Virus record (IMG/VR): IMGVR_UViG_3300043803_001184
Coordinates: 1 to 39,854 of that record
From: a virus
DNA: 39,854 nt
Strand: one strand, 5' to 3'
In this document: positions 12,134 through 20,510 of the stretch, piece by piece
Layout: the number at the start of each line of letters is the position of its first letter
How positions within the stretch are numbered: the stretch's first letter is position 1
Translations under genes and position numbers: made by a program
Notes under the pieces: model-generated
Told to the model about the DNA's origin: nothing
Databases searched by the model: none
Seen by the model: the letters and a program-made list of their open reading frames with translations, nothing else

Positions 12134-12162
12134 TTGACACACAAGTCTAAACACCTTATAAT
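12134..12162 (+). promoter_or_regulatory. consensus host-type promoter
   Basis: Exact TTGACA (12134-12139), 17 bp, exact TATAAT (12157-12162). RNA start near 12169, 16 nt before the ATG at 12185. Confidence 0.88.
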
Positions 12163-12184
12163 AACTAGGTCAACAAACAAAACA

Positions 12185-12400
12185 ATGTCTCTGATCCAAA
12201 AATTCAAGAAAGATGTTAGCACTCTTCGTCTTGCTGCTAACGGGGAAATCTACCTTGATGTAAAGAATCCGAAACTTTATAAAAAGGTTCGTCGCTTCTA
12301 TGAAAACGAAGGCGTCGTATTTTCTGGTGACCCTCTTGACGACTACGAAATGCTTATGGAGTATATCGCTCAAGATCTTGAATCTGTTGAGGTTGCATGA
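12185..12400 (+). CDS. small early hypothetical protein
   Basis: 71 residues from the ATG at 12185. A longer frame from 12077 would begin inside tRNA-Pro and upstream of the promoter, so it is rejected. The protein is soluble: 'MSLIQKFKKDVSTLRLAANG' then 'EIYLDVKNPKLYKKVRRFYENEGVVF' and an acidic end. First gene behind a consensus promoter, probably expressed immediately on infection. Not recognised. Confidence 0.72.
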   Translation: MSLIQKFKKDVSTLRLAANGEIYLDVKNPKLYKKVRRFYENEGVVFSGDPLDDYEMLMEYIAQDLESVEVA

Positions 12401-12531
12401 TGGAAAAACTAATTGAAGTAAAGTATCTGTTCAAAGAACATCAAAACACTGTTCTTCGTAAGTTCTTTAAAAATGAAGAACAAGTTAATTCATTTAAAGT
12501 GCAACATCCAGATTATATCTACTTGAATTGA
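12397..12531 (+). CDS. small early hypothetical protein
   Basis: 44 residues (MMEKLIEVKYLFKEHQNTVL...), or 43 from the second ATG. Overlaps the previous stop by ATGA and ends one base before the next start. Soluble, mixed alpha/beta, with C-terminal 'FKVQHPDYIYLN'. Function unknown. Confidence 0.55.
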   Translation: MMEKLIEVKYLFKEHQNTVLRKFFKNEEQVNSFKVQHPDYIYLN

Positions 12532-12532
12532 T

Positions 12533-12775
12533 ATGAAAACCAAAGTTCTTCTGGAACGTGAAGGATACCGCTTTATTGAAGCAGGTATTCTTGAGATAAA
12601 CGGTAAACCCGATTATCGTTTGCAAAAGCAAAATTATTATACGAAACGCTGGAACGACATTTATCTGTTTGATAACAGTTTACAATGTTCTACTGCAATG
12701 GAAGATTTTGAATATGCAAAATGGTTAGACCCAGATAGGGTTCCTTGTTATGTAAGAGGCGATGATGAAGAATGA
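12533..12775 (+). CDS. small early hypothetical protein
   Basis: 80 residues with an Arg/Tyr-rich centre ('DYRLQKQNYYTKRWNDIYLFD') and an acidic C-terminus (RGDDEE). Follows the previous gene by one base and overlaps the 2OG oxygenase by 4 nt, so it belongs to the same operon. Not recognised. Confidence 0.62.
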   Translation: MKTKVLLEREGYRFIEAGILEINGKPDYRLQKQNYYTKRWNDIYLFDNSLQCSTAMEDFEYAKWLDPDRVPCYVRGDDEE

Positions 12776-13356
12776 AAGAACTTGCTATTGAGTCAGAGAG
12801 TCTCTCCTTCATTGCAGGTTGGTTTATTGATGAATCAATTTGTGATGGAGTTGTAGACTTTTATAAGGAAGATAACTATTTTCCGGTGACTCAAGGACTA
12901 AGTTCTTCGGGACAAGTTAATACAAAACAAAAAGAGTCTTTTGATAAAAGCATATCTCACGTTACAAAAGACCAAAGACTTGTAAACTATTTTGATTCTC
13001 TTTCAGAGGTTGTCAAACTTTACACTGAAAAATATATTTGGTGTGATATTACAGAGTCTTGGGGAATTGTAGAGCACGTAAACATTCAACATTATCCTCC
13101 AAATGGTGGATTTAAAGTTTTTCATTTTGAAAGAAATGGTAAACTTGTTTCAATGAATAGGCATTTAGTTTTTATGACCTATCTCAATGATGTAAGCGAT
13201 GCTGGTGAGACCGAGTTTTATTATCAGAAACTCAAAGTTAAACCACAAAAAGGTTTAACATTAGTTTGGCCAGTTGATTGGACTCATACTCATAGAGGAG
13301 TTCCATCACCAACACAAGAAAAAATAATTATCACGGGTTGGTATAGTTTTAACTAA
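12772..13356 (+). CDS. 2-oxoglutarate/Fe(II) oxygenase (prolyl-4-hydroxylase-like)
   Basis: 194 residues of double-stranded beta-helix type. Iron site: 'FKVFHFERNG' (H with a downstream acidic residue) and 'WTHTHRGVPSP' (second His), followed by a C-terminal 'KIIITGWYSF' strand. 'LVFMTYLNDVSDAGETEFYYQ' and 'PQKGLTLVWPVDW' are typical of the P4H-like branch common in T4-like cyanophages. The first motif is H-x-E instead of the usual H-x-D, still compatible with iron binding. It probably hydroxylates a protein side chain or a small molecule; the substrate is unknown. Last large gene of the 12134 promoter unit. Confidence 0.82.
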   Translation: MKELAIESESLSFIAGWFIDESICDGVVDFYKEDNYFPVTQGLSSSGQVNTKQKESFDKSISHVTKDQRLVNYFDSLSEVVKLYTEKYIWCDITESWGIVEHVNIQHYPPNGGFKVFHFERNGKLVSMNRHLVFMTYLNDVSDAGETEFYYQKLKVKPQKGLTLVWPVDWTHTHRGVPSPTQEKIIITGWYSFN

Positions 13357-13403
13357 ACCGTCACGGATGGACGTTAACAGCACTGGTCGGGAGCAAACCC
13401 CTT

Positions 13404-13631
13404 ATGTCTAAAACAAGTATCCTAAGATATATTGGGAACTTTTTCCTCTTACTTGGTTATCAAATCATGTTATGGGGAAACTTCAAGTTTGGTTTAGCAA
13501 TTAAGTTTATCGGGGGTTTACTCGGTATTCCTTTTGCTATCAAACTTAAACTTTGGGATGTGTTATTTTTAATCGCATTCTTTGGTATTACCGAGATATC
13601 AAAGTTAACCCAACTTTTCTTGGTTTCCTAA
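13404..13631 (+). CDS. small polytopic membrane protein
   Basis: 75 residues with two or three hydrophobic segments ('NFFLLLGYQIMLWGNFKFGL', 'IKFIGGLLGIPFAI', 'DVLFLIAFFGITEI'). No family recognised. A 47-nt leader precedes it with a CGTC/GACG hairpin. A perfect 8-bp hairpin (CTTGGTTT/AAACCAAG) spans its stop codon. Likely an inner-membrane or thylakoid protein. Confidence 0.62.
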   Translation: MSKTSILRYIGNFFLLLGYQIMLWGNFKFGLAIKFIGGLLGIPFAIKLKLWDVLFLIAFFGITEISKLTQLFLVS

Positions 13632-13773
13632 AACCAAGTGGTGGAGTCAATATGACCCCTTATGAGTTTACGGCATCTCTCAAATGACGTTGGTGCGGAT
13701 GGGACTCTCTCCCGCCTAGGACTTAGTTATTACCTAGTTAAAAAAATAACTTGGCGTGCATGAAAGACCTAAT
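13632..13773 (+). ncRNA. structured non-coding stretch before the glycan operon
   Basis: About 140 nt without a credible ORF. Includes a GGGA/TCCC stem near 13696-13711, CTAGG/CCTAG (13717-13721 with 13734-13738) and AGTTATT/AATAACT. It ends at the terminator 13775-13801, so it would be a 3' UTR or a separate small RNA. Cyanophage RNA families upstream of carbohydrate genes (wcaG and manA motifs) are candidates to test, but I do not recognise a consensus. Confidence 0.35.
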
Positions 13774-13774
13774 G

Positions 13775-13801
13775 GGAGAGTTGCATAAACTCTCCTTTTT
13801 T
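13775..13801 (+). terminator. terminator with embedded -35 box, ahead of the glycan operon
   Basis: GGAGAGTT (13775-13782), loop GCATA, AACTCTCC (13788-13795), then six T. The TTGCAT -35 box overlaps the stem end and loop. Confidence 0.9.
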
Positions 13802-13809
13802 AGTATAAT
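13781..13809 (+). promoter_or_regulatory. promoter of the 15-kb glycan operon, interlocked with a terminator
   Basis: TTGCAT (13781-13786), 17 bp, TATAAT (13804-13809). RNA start near 13816, leaving a leader of only about 15 nt without a Shine-Dalgarno sequence. No late box is seen, so the operon appears to be of early class. Confidence 0.75.
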
Positions 13810-13830
13810 GATTAAAAATATTTGCCCATA

Positions 13831-14628
13831 ATGCTGTCGTTTAATAATCTAGGAAATCTTGGTAGACTTGCAAACCAAATGTTCCAATACGCTTCATTAA
13901 AAGGTATTGCAAGATATCGTGGATATGAATTTTGTATTCCATCAAAAGAACTGTTTGGTGTTAATGATACAAATGTAAGAACTTCAGACTGCACAATACA
14001 TGATTGTTTTGATCTTTCTAATGTTCAGAAAAATATTATTCACCAACCAATGCTTCAAGAAAGGGGGTTTGGTTTTGATGAACAACTTTTAATTAACTGT
14101 CCAGATAATGTTGATCTGTTTGGATATTATCAGAGTGAGAAATATTTCAAGCATATTGAAGATGAGATAAGGAAAGACTTTACTTTTAATAAGGATGTTC
14201 AAGAACTTTCTTTAGAATTTTTTGAAAACTTTGAAAACACTAAAGTTATTTCACTTCATATTCGTAGGGGTGATTATGTAGTCAATCCAAATCATCCTGT
14301 GCAAACTTTAGAGTATTATGAAAAGGCATTGGGATATTTTGATGACACTCTCTCCGTTTTGGTATTTTCTGATGATGCTGAATGGTGTAAACAGCAAGAA
14401 CTTTTTGAGTCTGATCGTTTTATGATCTCTGAGGGAAATGCAACAGATGCTGATCTATGTTTGATGTCTTTATGTAATTATCACATCATAGCGAACAGTT
14501 CTTATAGTTGGTGGGGTTCTTGGCTGGCAAAAAGTGAAAAGACTATTGCCCCTCAAAACTGGTTTGGTGGTGACTGTATAAATCATAATACGCAAGACTT
14601 ATATTGTTCTGACTGGATTATTATCTAA
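13831..14628 (+). CDS. GT11-family glycosyltransferase (alpha-1,2-fucosyltransferase-like)
   Basis: 265 residues from ATG 13831; an upstream TTG (13822) is less likely. GT11 marks: 'GNLGRLANQMFQYASLKG' near the N-terminus, 'SLHIRRGDYV' (GDP-binding HxRRGD motif, about 149-158), 'LVFSDDAEWC', and 'NYHIIANSSYSWWGSWLA' near the C-terminus. Enzymes of this family move fucose (or a related GDP sugar) to a terminal sugar by an alpha-1,2 bond. First gene of the operon; its stop overlaps the next start by one base. No GDP-fucose synthesis genes are in the window, so the donor would come from the host or from elsewhere in the phage. Confidence 0.85.
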   Translation: MLSFNNLGNLGRLANQMFQYASLKGIARYRGYEFCIPSKELFGVNDTNVRTSDCTIHDCFDLSNVQKNIIHQPMLQERGFGFDEQLLINCPDNVDLFGYYQSEKYFKHIEDEIRKDFTFNKDVQELSLEFFENFENTKVISLHIRRGDYVVNPNHPVQTLEYYEKALGYFDDTLSVLVFSDDAEWCKQQELFESDRFMISEGNATDADLCLMSLCNYHIIANSSYSWWGSWLAKSEKTIAPQNWFGGDCINHNTQDLYCSDWIII

Positions 14629-15323
14629 TGAAAATTTGTATTCTGACTATTGCTACAAACAAGTATATTCAATTTGTTGAGAGACTCCTTGATAATATCG
14701 AAGAGAATTTTCTCAATGGGCACGATATTGAATGTTTACTTTTCACAGACCATGAAGTCGAAGCATCTGACAATGTAAGAGTTTGTCAGATTGAACATGA
14801 ACCCTGGCCAATGCCAACTCTGAAGAGATACAACTACTTTGTAAAAGAGAAAGAGTTTATCTCTCAGTTTGATTATTGCTTCTATTTTGATGTGGATATG
14901 GGTCTGGTAGATAATGTTGGCGATGAGGTTTTGAGTGACCTGGTTGCTACCATGCACCCCTACCAGTCCTTCTATCCCAAAGAGCAGAGATCTTATGATA
15001 GAAACTCACAGTCGCTGGCATACGTACCTGTGGGTGAGGAAGGTGAGTATTATTATGCTGGTGGGTTCAATGGTGGTTCCACCAAGAGGTTCCTTGAGAT
15101 GGCAGAAGTCCTTGCTGATCGTGTAAATAAAGACCTTGAGAGAGGTGTTATTGCCCTGTGGCACGATGAGTCACAGATGAATCGTTACTTGATTGATAAC
15201 CCACCAACACTCAGTCTGACTCCTTCTTATTGTTTTGCTGAGGAGATGATGGGTAATCCTGAGTATCCATACGAACCTAAAATTATTGCTCTAAAGAAAA
15301 ACCATAGTGAGTTGAGGAACTGA
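14628..15323 (+). CDS. GT6-family glycosyltransferase (ABO-transferase-like)
   Basis: 231 residues. Recognised by 'YYYAGGFNGGSTKRF' and 'IALWHDESQMNRYLI', the signature region of family GT6 (mammalian ABO blood-group and alpha-1,3-galactosyltransferases). A metal-binding D-V-D (residues 88-90) is kept; most bacterial GT6 proteins have lost DxD, whereas a cyanophage member is known with it. No signal anchor. Expected to add Gal or GalNAc by an alpha-1,3 bond from a UDP donor. A paralogue lies at 21442. Confidence 0.85.
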   Translation: MKICILTIATNKYIQFVERLLDNIEENFLNGHDIECLLFTDHEVEASDNVRVCQIEHEPWPMPTLKRYNYFVKEKEFISQFDYCFYFDVDMGLVDNVGDEVLSDLVATMHPYQSFYPKEQRSYDRNSQSLAYVPVGEEGEYYYAGGFNGGSTKRFLEMAEVLADRVNKDLERGVIALWHDESQMNRYLIDNPPTLSLTPSYCFAEEMMGNPEYPYEPKIIALKKNHSELRN

Positions 15324-15325
15324 TA

Positions 15326-16090
15326 ATGAGTAATATTTGTGCATACTTTCAAACTTATAGAAACAGAAAGGCAACCGAGGTTGTTCTTGAAAACTTTAGA
15401 AAGCATCATCCAGAAGCACCATTGATGATGTTCTCAGATGCTGGATGTAATTTCAGTGATCTCGCATCCAAGTATAACTGCAATTATCAACATCGTTTTA
15501 TTAATCTTGGTAGGCAGGGACATCAGAAAATCAAAACGGAGTCGGAGTATCCTGTAAACCCAAGTTATGCATTCAATAAAGAAGAAACTCTTGTGTGGTT
15601 ACAGAGATTTTATGAGGCTTGTTTATATGGAGTCTCAAATAACTGCAAGTATATTTTAATGTTAGAAGATGATGTATTGGTCAAGAATAGGATAACGTTT
15701 GTCCCAGAAAATTATGGATTCTGCTGTGGTCCAGAAAATATGGAAAACGCTATTAGTCACGCACTTACAAACTATCTTGCACAAAAGTATGATATAGTTT
15801 GCAATACAAATTTCTATGCTTGTTGTGGTGGAGCGATTTTTGATGCAAAACTTTTCGTAGAAAAATATTATCAAGTTTTGTATTTCATCAATACCGAGTT
15901 TGATATTCTATTCCATCTTGATGATAAAATGGGATGGTTAGATTTCTTTATGCATATCATATATTTTTATCTTGGGTGTCAGTATACACCAAATCCACAG
16001 TTTGCAGAAACTTGGATGAAAGAAAAATGGGGTATTGACTGGGAACTTCCAGAGTATTCTATTATTCATCAGTATAAGGAGCATTATTAA
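15326..16090 (+). CDS. GT-A-like glycosyltransferase, family not assigned
   Basis: 254 residues. A Rossmann-like N-terminus ('ICAYFQTYRNRKATEVVLENF'), then 'KYILMLEDDVLVKN' (acidic EDD motif in the DxD position, about residues 112-114) and a Cys-rich 'YACCGGAIFDAK'. The end, 'IIHQYKEHY', matches the end of the protein at 16798 ('IVHQFREYY'), so the two are probably distant relatives. Donor and acceptor unknown. Gaps to its neighbours are 2 and -1 nt. Confidence 0.7.
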   Translation: MSNICAYFQTYRNRKATEVVLENFRKHHPEAPLMMFSDAGCNFSDLASKYNCNYQHRFINLGRQGHQKIKTESEYPVNPSYAFNKEETLVWLQRFYEACLYGVSNNCKYILMLEDDVLVKNRITFVPENYGFCCGPENMENAISHALTNYLAQKYDIVCNTNFYACCGGAIFDAKLFVEKYYQVLYFINTEFDILFHLDDKMGWLDFFMHIIYFYLGCQYTPNPQFAETWMKEKWGIDWELPEYSIIHQYKEHY

Positions 16091-16794
16091 TGTCTAATCG
16101 TAAAATTCTAATTGACTGTGGAACTCATTTGGGGATGGGATGTTCTCAGATGATAAAACGTTTTGAAATGGATCAAGAGTGGGAGATATTTGGTTTTGAG
16201 GCAAACCCATATGTATTTGATGCTTATGTTAAAAATATTGAGTCTGAAAAGTATTCAGTTCTAACAGATAAGAATATTAAACTAGAAAATAAAGCTGTAT
16301 GGATTTCCGATGAAGGTGTTGAGTTTTCTTTGAGAGGCATCACTCAGCATCACTATGACAATTACTATGGTGATGACTGGAAAAATGATTTGGCAACCAT
16401 GGTTGGTGAGCATAATGGATTGGAAGTGAGTGAAGCATTAAAAGTTCCCTGGGACGGTGGTTCTTGTATTACTCAACTGAAGAATAAGATAAACGATACT
16501 TCAGAAAGAGATAAACTTTATGAGTGGCATGAAGATGTTAAAGTCGAGTCTTTTGATTTGTCTCAGTGGATAATCAATAACTTTTCTGCGGATGACTTTA
16601 TCGTATTAAAGATGGACATTGAAGGATCTGAGTATGAGGTCTTGCCTAAAATGATTAAAGATGGTAGTATAAACTATATCAATCACGCATTTATTGAATG
16701 GCACGATTGGGTTATGCCCGAGTATCAGTCTAGAACTTCTGAACTAATGAATGGACTACAAAATGCAAATGTACAACTTGGTGGGTGGGGTTAA
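16090..16794 (+). CDS. FkbM-family methyltransferase
   Basis: 234 residues. 'ILIDCGTHLGMGCSQM' (SAM-binding motif I, residues 6-21), 'IFGFEANPYVFD' (motif II) and the FkbM hallmark 'VLKMDIEGSEYEVLPKM' (about 172-188). FkbM enzymes usually O-methylate sugars in capsules, O-antigens or natural products. It starts on the last base of the preceding gene's stop. Substrate unknown, presumably a sugar in the glycan made here. Confidence 0.85.
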   Translation: MSNRKILIDCGTHLGMGCSQMIKRFEMDQEWEIFGFEANPYVFDAYVKNIESEKYSVLTDKNIKLENKAVWISDEGVEFSLRGITQHHYDNYYGDDWKNDLATMVGEHNGLEVSEALKVPWDGGSCITQLKNKINDTSERDKLYEWHEDVKVESFDLSQWIINNFSADDFIVLKMDIEGSEYEVLPKMIKDGSINYINHAFIEWHDWVMPEYQSRTSELMNGLQNANVQLGGWG

Positions 16795-16797
16795 ATT

Positions 16798-17694
16798 ATG
16801 AAAGTTTCTATAGGAGGATATGAAATTGAAGTTCCTCATAAGGATGAAAGTTTTCAACCACTTGAGCAAAACAATGCCAGTTCAGAAAAAACAGTAATTG
16901 ATGGTAATGATATTACTGTTGGATTTGTTTATAATGCTGTCTATAAACAAAAGAGAGCTCTGGAATATGGTCTAGAGCAAATCAGAAACTTTTACCCCAA
17001 CTCAAAAATATACATTGTTTCTGACGGTGGATATGACTATTCATATCTTGAAGAACAGTATGATAATTTAAAGTTTGAAATGGGTGAAGATACCATTGGT
17101 GCTTACACTCAAATGGATTTTTATAACTATCGTGAAGAAGAAAACCAGAAAGCAATTAAGAAAAATATTAACGTTAATATTGAAAGAATTGTAGCGGGTA
17201 TTGAGTATTGTGAACATCCAGACTGGATCTTTATGACAGAACCTGATGTTCTTCTCAGAGGTAAAGTATCTTATCCATCTAATGCAAAACTGTTGGGAAC
17301 TCGTTTAAATTACGCTTGGGATATTCCAGGAAGACTTGAGCAATACATTGCAATGAATCAGATTTCATCACAAGTTGACACTTCAATTCCAATGTTTAGG
17401 TGGGGTGCTGTTCCAGCAATTTTTGATACTGAAACTTATCTGAAAGCTGTTAAAGTATACAAAGAAAACTTTGAACTTTTGGATAATATTACTACAACTG
17501 TTTTTGGAGTCAATTGCTTTGATGTAATTGTTCCATTCCTATTTTCTTTGGTTGGCGAAGAAGAAGTTTATAACTCTGAAATTACCGAATGCCTGAGAGA
17601 TCCATCTTGGCGAAATTCAGGTCATCCTATCGTCCATCAGTTTAGAGAATATTATTCTGATGAATCACATTATCCATACATTGAAATTCAGTAA
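16798..17694 (+). CDS. GT-A-like glycosyltransferase, family not assigned
   Basis: 298 residues. A short N-terminal extension (1-40), then 'VGFVYNAVYKQKRALEYGLEQI', 'IYIVSDGGYDYSYL' and 'DWIFMTEPDVLLRGKV' (EPD in the DxD position), and a C-terminal 'HPIVHQFREYY' shared with the protein at 15326. This is the general layout of cytoplasmic nucleotide-diphospho-sugar transferases. Specificity cannot be read from the sequence. Confidence 0.7.
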   Translation: MKVSIGGYEIEVPHKDESFQPLEQNNASSEKTVIDGNDITVGFVYNAVYKQKRALEYGLEQIRNFYPNSKIYIVSDGGYDYSYLEEQYDNLKFEMGEDTIGAYTQMDFYNYREEENQKAIKKNINVNIERIVAGIEYCEHPDWIFMTEPDVLLRGKVSYPSNAKLLGTRLNYAWDIPGRLEQYIAMNQISSQVDTSIPMFRWGAVPAIFDTETYLKAVKVYKENFELLDNITTTVFGVNCFDVIVPFLFSLVGEEEVYNSEITECLRDPSWRNSGHPIVHQFREYYSDESHYPYIEIQ

Positions 17695-17699
17695 GTAAA

Positions 17700-18494
17700 A
17701 TGAACCGAGTTGCAAATTACAAAAAATTAAAATCAGATATTGTTGACTGGATGGGTCAATACGTTTTACAAAATCCATCTATTAAATCTCTTGTAGTTGG
17801 TGTTTCTGGTGGAATTGATTCTGCTGTAGTATCTACTCTTTGTGCTGAGACTGGACTGCCAACCTACGTGTTGTCAATGCCTCTTTATTCTTCTCACGAT
17901 AATGATCGTCTTTCTGATGACCACACAAAAGCATTGGAAGCAAAATATCCTAATGTCACTAGAATTCGTATAGAACTTTCTGGACTGTATGATAAGTTTG
18001 TTCATAGTTTAAACTGGTGGACAGACAGCAACCAATACACAAGTAATCAACTTGCAAATGCAAATACAAAGTCACGTCTTCGTATGGTAACTTTGTATCA
18101 AGTTGCTGGATCTGTGAATGGTATTGTTGTTGGTACTGGTAACAAAGTTGAAGATTATGGTGTAGGATTTTATACTAAATATGGTGACGGTGGAGTTGAT
18201 ATTGCTCCTATCGCAGACTTGTATAAGACTGAAGTATGGGAACTTGGAAAAGAACTTGGTGTAGATCAACGTATTATTGATGCTCCTCCAACAGATGGTC
18301 TTTGGACCGATGGTAGATCTGATGAAGATCAGATTGGAACATCCTATGAGATGTTGGAATGGGTTATGGAAAAAGGTCTCTCTGAAGATCCAATGTTTAT
18401 GAATGAACAAGAAACATTAGCAATCAACGTCTATCAAAAATTTAATAAGCAAAACAAACATAAAATGCTACCCATTCCTACATTTAAACTATGA
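17700..18494 (+). CDS. nadE: NAD+ synthetase (ammonia-dependent NadE)
   Basis: 264 residues. The PP-loop ATP site 'VVGVSGGIDSAVVS' (SGGIDS at 36-41), 'VGTGNKVEDYGVGFYTKYGDGGVDIAPIADLYKTEVWELGKELG' spread over about 144-187, and 'DAPPTDGLWTDGRSDEDQIG' are diagnostic of NadE. There is no glutaminase domain, so it uses ammonia. It converts deamido-NAD+ to NAD+ with ATP. Its place in a glycan operon may reflect the NAD+ need of the UDP-sugar dehydrogenase and epimerase, or a defence-countering NAD+ supply. Overlaps the next gene by 4 nt. Confidence 0.92.
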   Translation: MNRVANYKKLKSDIVDWMGQYVLQNPSIKSLVVGVSGGIDSAVVSTLCAETGLPTYVLSMPLYSSHDNDRLSDDHTKALEAKYPNVTRIRIELSGLYDKFVHSLNWWTDSNQYTSNQLANANTKSRLRMVTLYQVAGSVNGIVVGTGNKVEDYGVGFYTKYGDGGVDIAPIADLYKTEVWELGKELGVDQRIIDAPPTDGLWTDGRSDEDQIGTSYEMLEWVMEKGLSEDPMFMNEQETLAINVYQKFNKQNKHKMLPIPTFKL

Positions 18495-19270
18495 CTGCAA
18501 CAATTGAAGACGTTAAGACATTCTGGAATACTAGACCTTGCAATGTTCGTCACTCTGAAAAAGAAGTTGGAACAAAGGAATATTTTGATGAAGTGGAGAG
18601 GAAGAGATATACTGCAGAACCACACATCTTAAACTTTACTGATTTCAAATCTTGGAGTGGGAAGAAAGTCTTAGAAATTGGTTGTGGTCTTGCCACAGAT
18701 GGTATTAATTTTGCCCGTGCTGGAGCGCAGTATACTGCCACAGACTTGTCTATTGAGTCTCTCAACCTTGCTAAAAAAAGGTTTGAGGTGTATAATGAAG
18801 AAGGTAATTTTTATGTGGGCAACTCTGAAGAACTTTCTTCTTTTTTGCCTGCTGAAACATATGATTTAATCTATTCTTTTGGTGTGATTCATCATAGTCC
18901 AAATCCAGAAAAAATTATTTCTGAAATTAAAAACTATATGAATAGCAACAGTGTTCTTAAGATTATGTTGTATGCTAGCAAGTCTTGGAAAAACTATATG
19001 ATTGAAGCAGGTCTTGATCAACCTGAGGCACAGTATGGTTGTCCTATAGCAAACACATATACTGAGAGTGAAGTGAAAGAACTATTGGATGGTTTTGAAG
19101 TAACGTCAATAGAACAAAATCATATTTTTCCTTATCAAATTGAACCATATAAGCAAGGCAAGTTTCAAAAAGAACCCTGGTTTGAAGCGATGCCTTCAGA
19201 AGTATTTGATGTTCTGAAAAAGAATCTTGGGTGGCACTTACTTATTACAGCAAAACTAAAGGAGAACTAA
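18491..19270 (+). CDS. class I SAM-dependent methyltransferase
   Basis: 259 residues. 'GKKVLEIGCGLATDGINFARAGAQYTATDLS' holds motif I (EIGCG) and the acidic end of strand beta2. 'YDLIYSFGVIHHSPNPEKIISEI' is the post-I/motif II region. The N-terminus 'VKTFWNTRPCNVRHSEKEVG' is typical of a sugar/small-molecule methyltransferase subgroup often found in cyanobacterial glycan clusters. Substrate unknown. Confidence 0.82.
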   Translation: MTATIEDVKTFWNTRPCNVRHSEKEVGTKEYFDEVERKRYTAEPHILNFTDFKSWSGKKVLEIGCGLATDGINFARAGAQYTATDLSIESLNLAKKRFEVYNEEGNFYVGNSEELSSFLPAETYDLIYSFGVIHHSPNPEKIISEIKNYMNSNSVLKIMLYASKSWKNYMIEAGLDQPEAQYGCPIANTYTESEVKELLDGFEVTSIEQNHIFPYQIEPYKQGKFQKEPWFEAMPSEVFDVLKKNLGWHLLITAKLKEN

Positions 19271-19271
19271 T

Positions 19272-20510
19272 ATGACTACAAAGTTGTCAAAAAAAGTAGC
19301 AATGATTGGAGTTGGTAAACTCGGTCAAGCTTGTGCTGAAGTTATGGCAGAATCATATCCTGTTGTTGGATATGATGTTTCTCCTAGAACTCCAAGAAAC
19401 TTTAGAATGGTTGATACCGTAAAGGAAGCAGTTGAGTTTGGAGACATTGTGTTTATTGCTGCTCCTACTCCACACGATCCTGCATATGATGGACGTAGCC
19501 CAACGCACCATCTACCCAATAAAGATTTTGACTACACTATTGTCAAGGGTATTCTTGCAGATGTAAATCAGTATGCAGATAAGTCTAAACTCGTTGTTCT
19601 AATTTCTACAGTTCTTCCAGGCACTACACGAAGAGAACTGGAACCTTTGATTACGAATGCTCGATTTGTTTATAACCCCTATCTGATTGCTATGGGCACA
19701 GTGGGTTGGGATTTCTCTAACCCTGAGATGGTGATGATTGGAACTGAAGATGGTTCTGAAACTGGTGATGCAAAAGAACTCATTCAGTTCTACCGTCCAA
19801 TGATGAATAATGATCCTCGTTATGTTGTTGGAACTTGGGATGAATGTGAATGCATTAAGATTTTCTACAATACCTTTATTTCAGCAAAAATTAGTCTTGT
19901 TAATATGATTCAAGACGTTGCTGAACGTCAAGGTAATATTAACGTTGATGTTGTAACTGACGCACTTAAAAATTCTAACCAAAGAATTATGGGTCCTCGC
20001 TACATGAAGGCGGGTATGGGTGATGGTGGTGCTTGTCATCCCAGAGACAATATTGCTCTTCGTTGGATGTCTGATAATTTAGGTCTTGGATATGACCTCT
20101 TTGATGCCATTATGGAGGCAAGAGAGATTCAAGCAAAGAACCTTGCCCAAAAACTTGTTGAACCAGGTCTTCCTGTTGTTATTATTGGTAAGGCATATAA
20201 ACCACACGTTCACTACGAGGATGGTTCTTATAGCATTCTTGTTGGTCATTATGTAGAAGAACTTGGTGGAACTGTTTATTACGATGATGACTACACTGGA
20301 GATAAACCACCCGCAGATCTTGGACCAGCATCTTATCTTTTAGGTCACGATCCAGAAACGACATTTTTGGGATGTTTGGATCCAGACCCAGATAAACAAG
20401 ATACTTCAATCTTCCCTGCAGGTTCTGTTATTGTGGATCCCTGGAGAAAGTGTCCAGAAATTTCTGGATGCACTGTGATTCATTATGGTAATACCAGGAT
20501 CAAAAAGTAA
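19272..20510 (+). CDS. UDP-sugar 6-dehydrogenase family (UDP-glucose/GDP-mannose dehydrogenase)
   Basis: 412 residues. N-terminal NAD site 'VAMIGVGKLGQACAEVM' (9-25), 'VLISTVLPGTTRREL', catalytic Lys in 'CIKIFYNTFISAK' (about residue 196), nucleophile Cys255 in 'GDGGACHPRDN', and a C-terminal UDP-binding domain with 'VVIIGKAYKPHVHYEDGS'. It oxidises a nucleotide hexose at C6 to a uronic acid, using two NAD+. The central region is more divergent than in host UGDH, so donor identity (UDP-Glc or other) is not certain. Complete, with catalytic residues intact. Confidence 0.88.
   Translation: MTTKLSKKVAMIGVGKLGQACAEVMAESYPVVGYDVSPRTPRNFRMVDTVKEAVEFGDIVFIAAPTPHDPAYDGRSPTHHLPNKDFDYTIVKGILADVNQYADKSKLVVLISTVLPGTTRRELEPLITNARFVYNPYLIAMGTVGWDFSNPEMVMIGTEDGSETGDAKELIQFYRPMMNNDPRYVVGTWDECECIKIFYNTFISAKISLVNMIQDVAERQGNINVDVVTDALKNSNQRIMGPRYMKAGMGDGGACHPRDNIALRWMSDNLGLGYDLFDAIMEAREIQAKNLAQKLVEPGLPVVIIGKAYKPHVHYEDGSYSILVGHYVEELGGTVYYDDDYTGDKPPADLGPASYLLGHDPETTFLGCLDPDPDKQDTSIFPAGSVIVDPWRKCPEISGCTVIHYGNTRIKK

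Noticed and set aside
12077-12184. 107-residue form of the gene ending at 12400
   Set aside because: It would start inside tRNA-Pro and upstream of the consensus promoter at 12134-12162.
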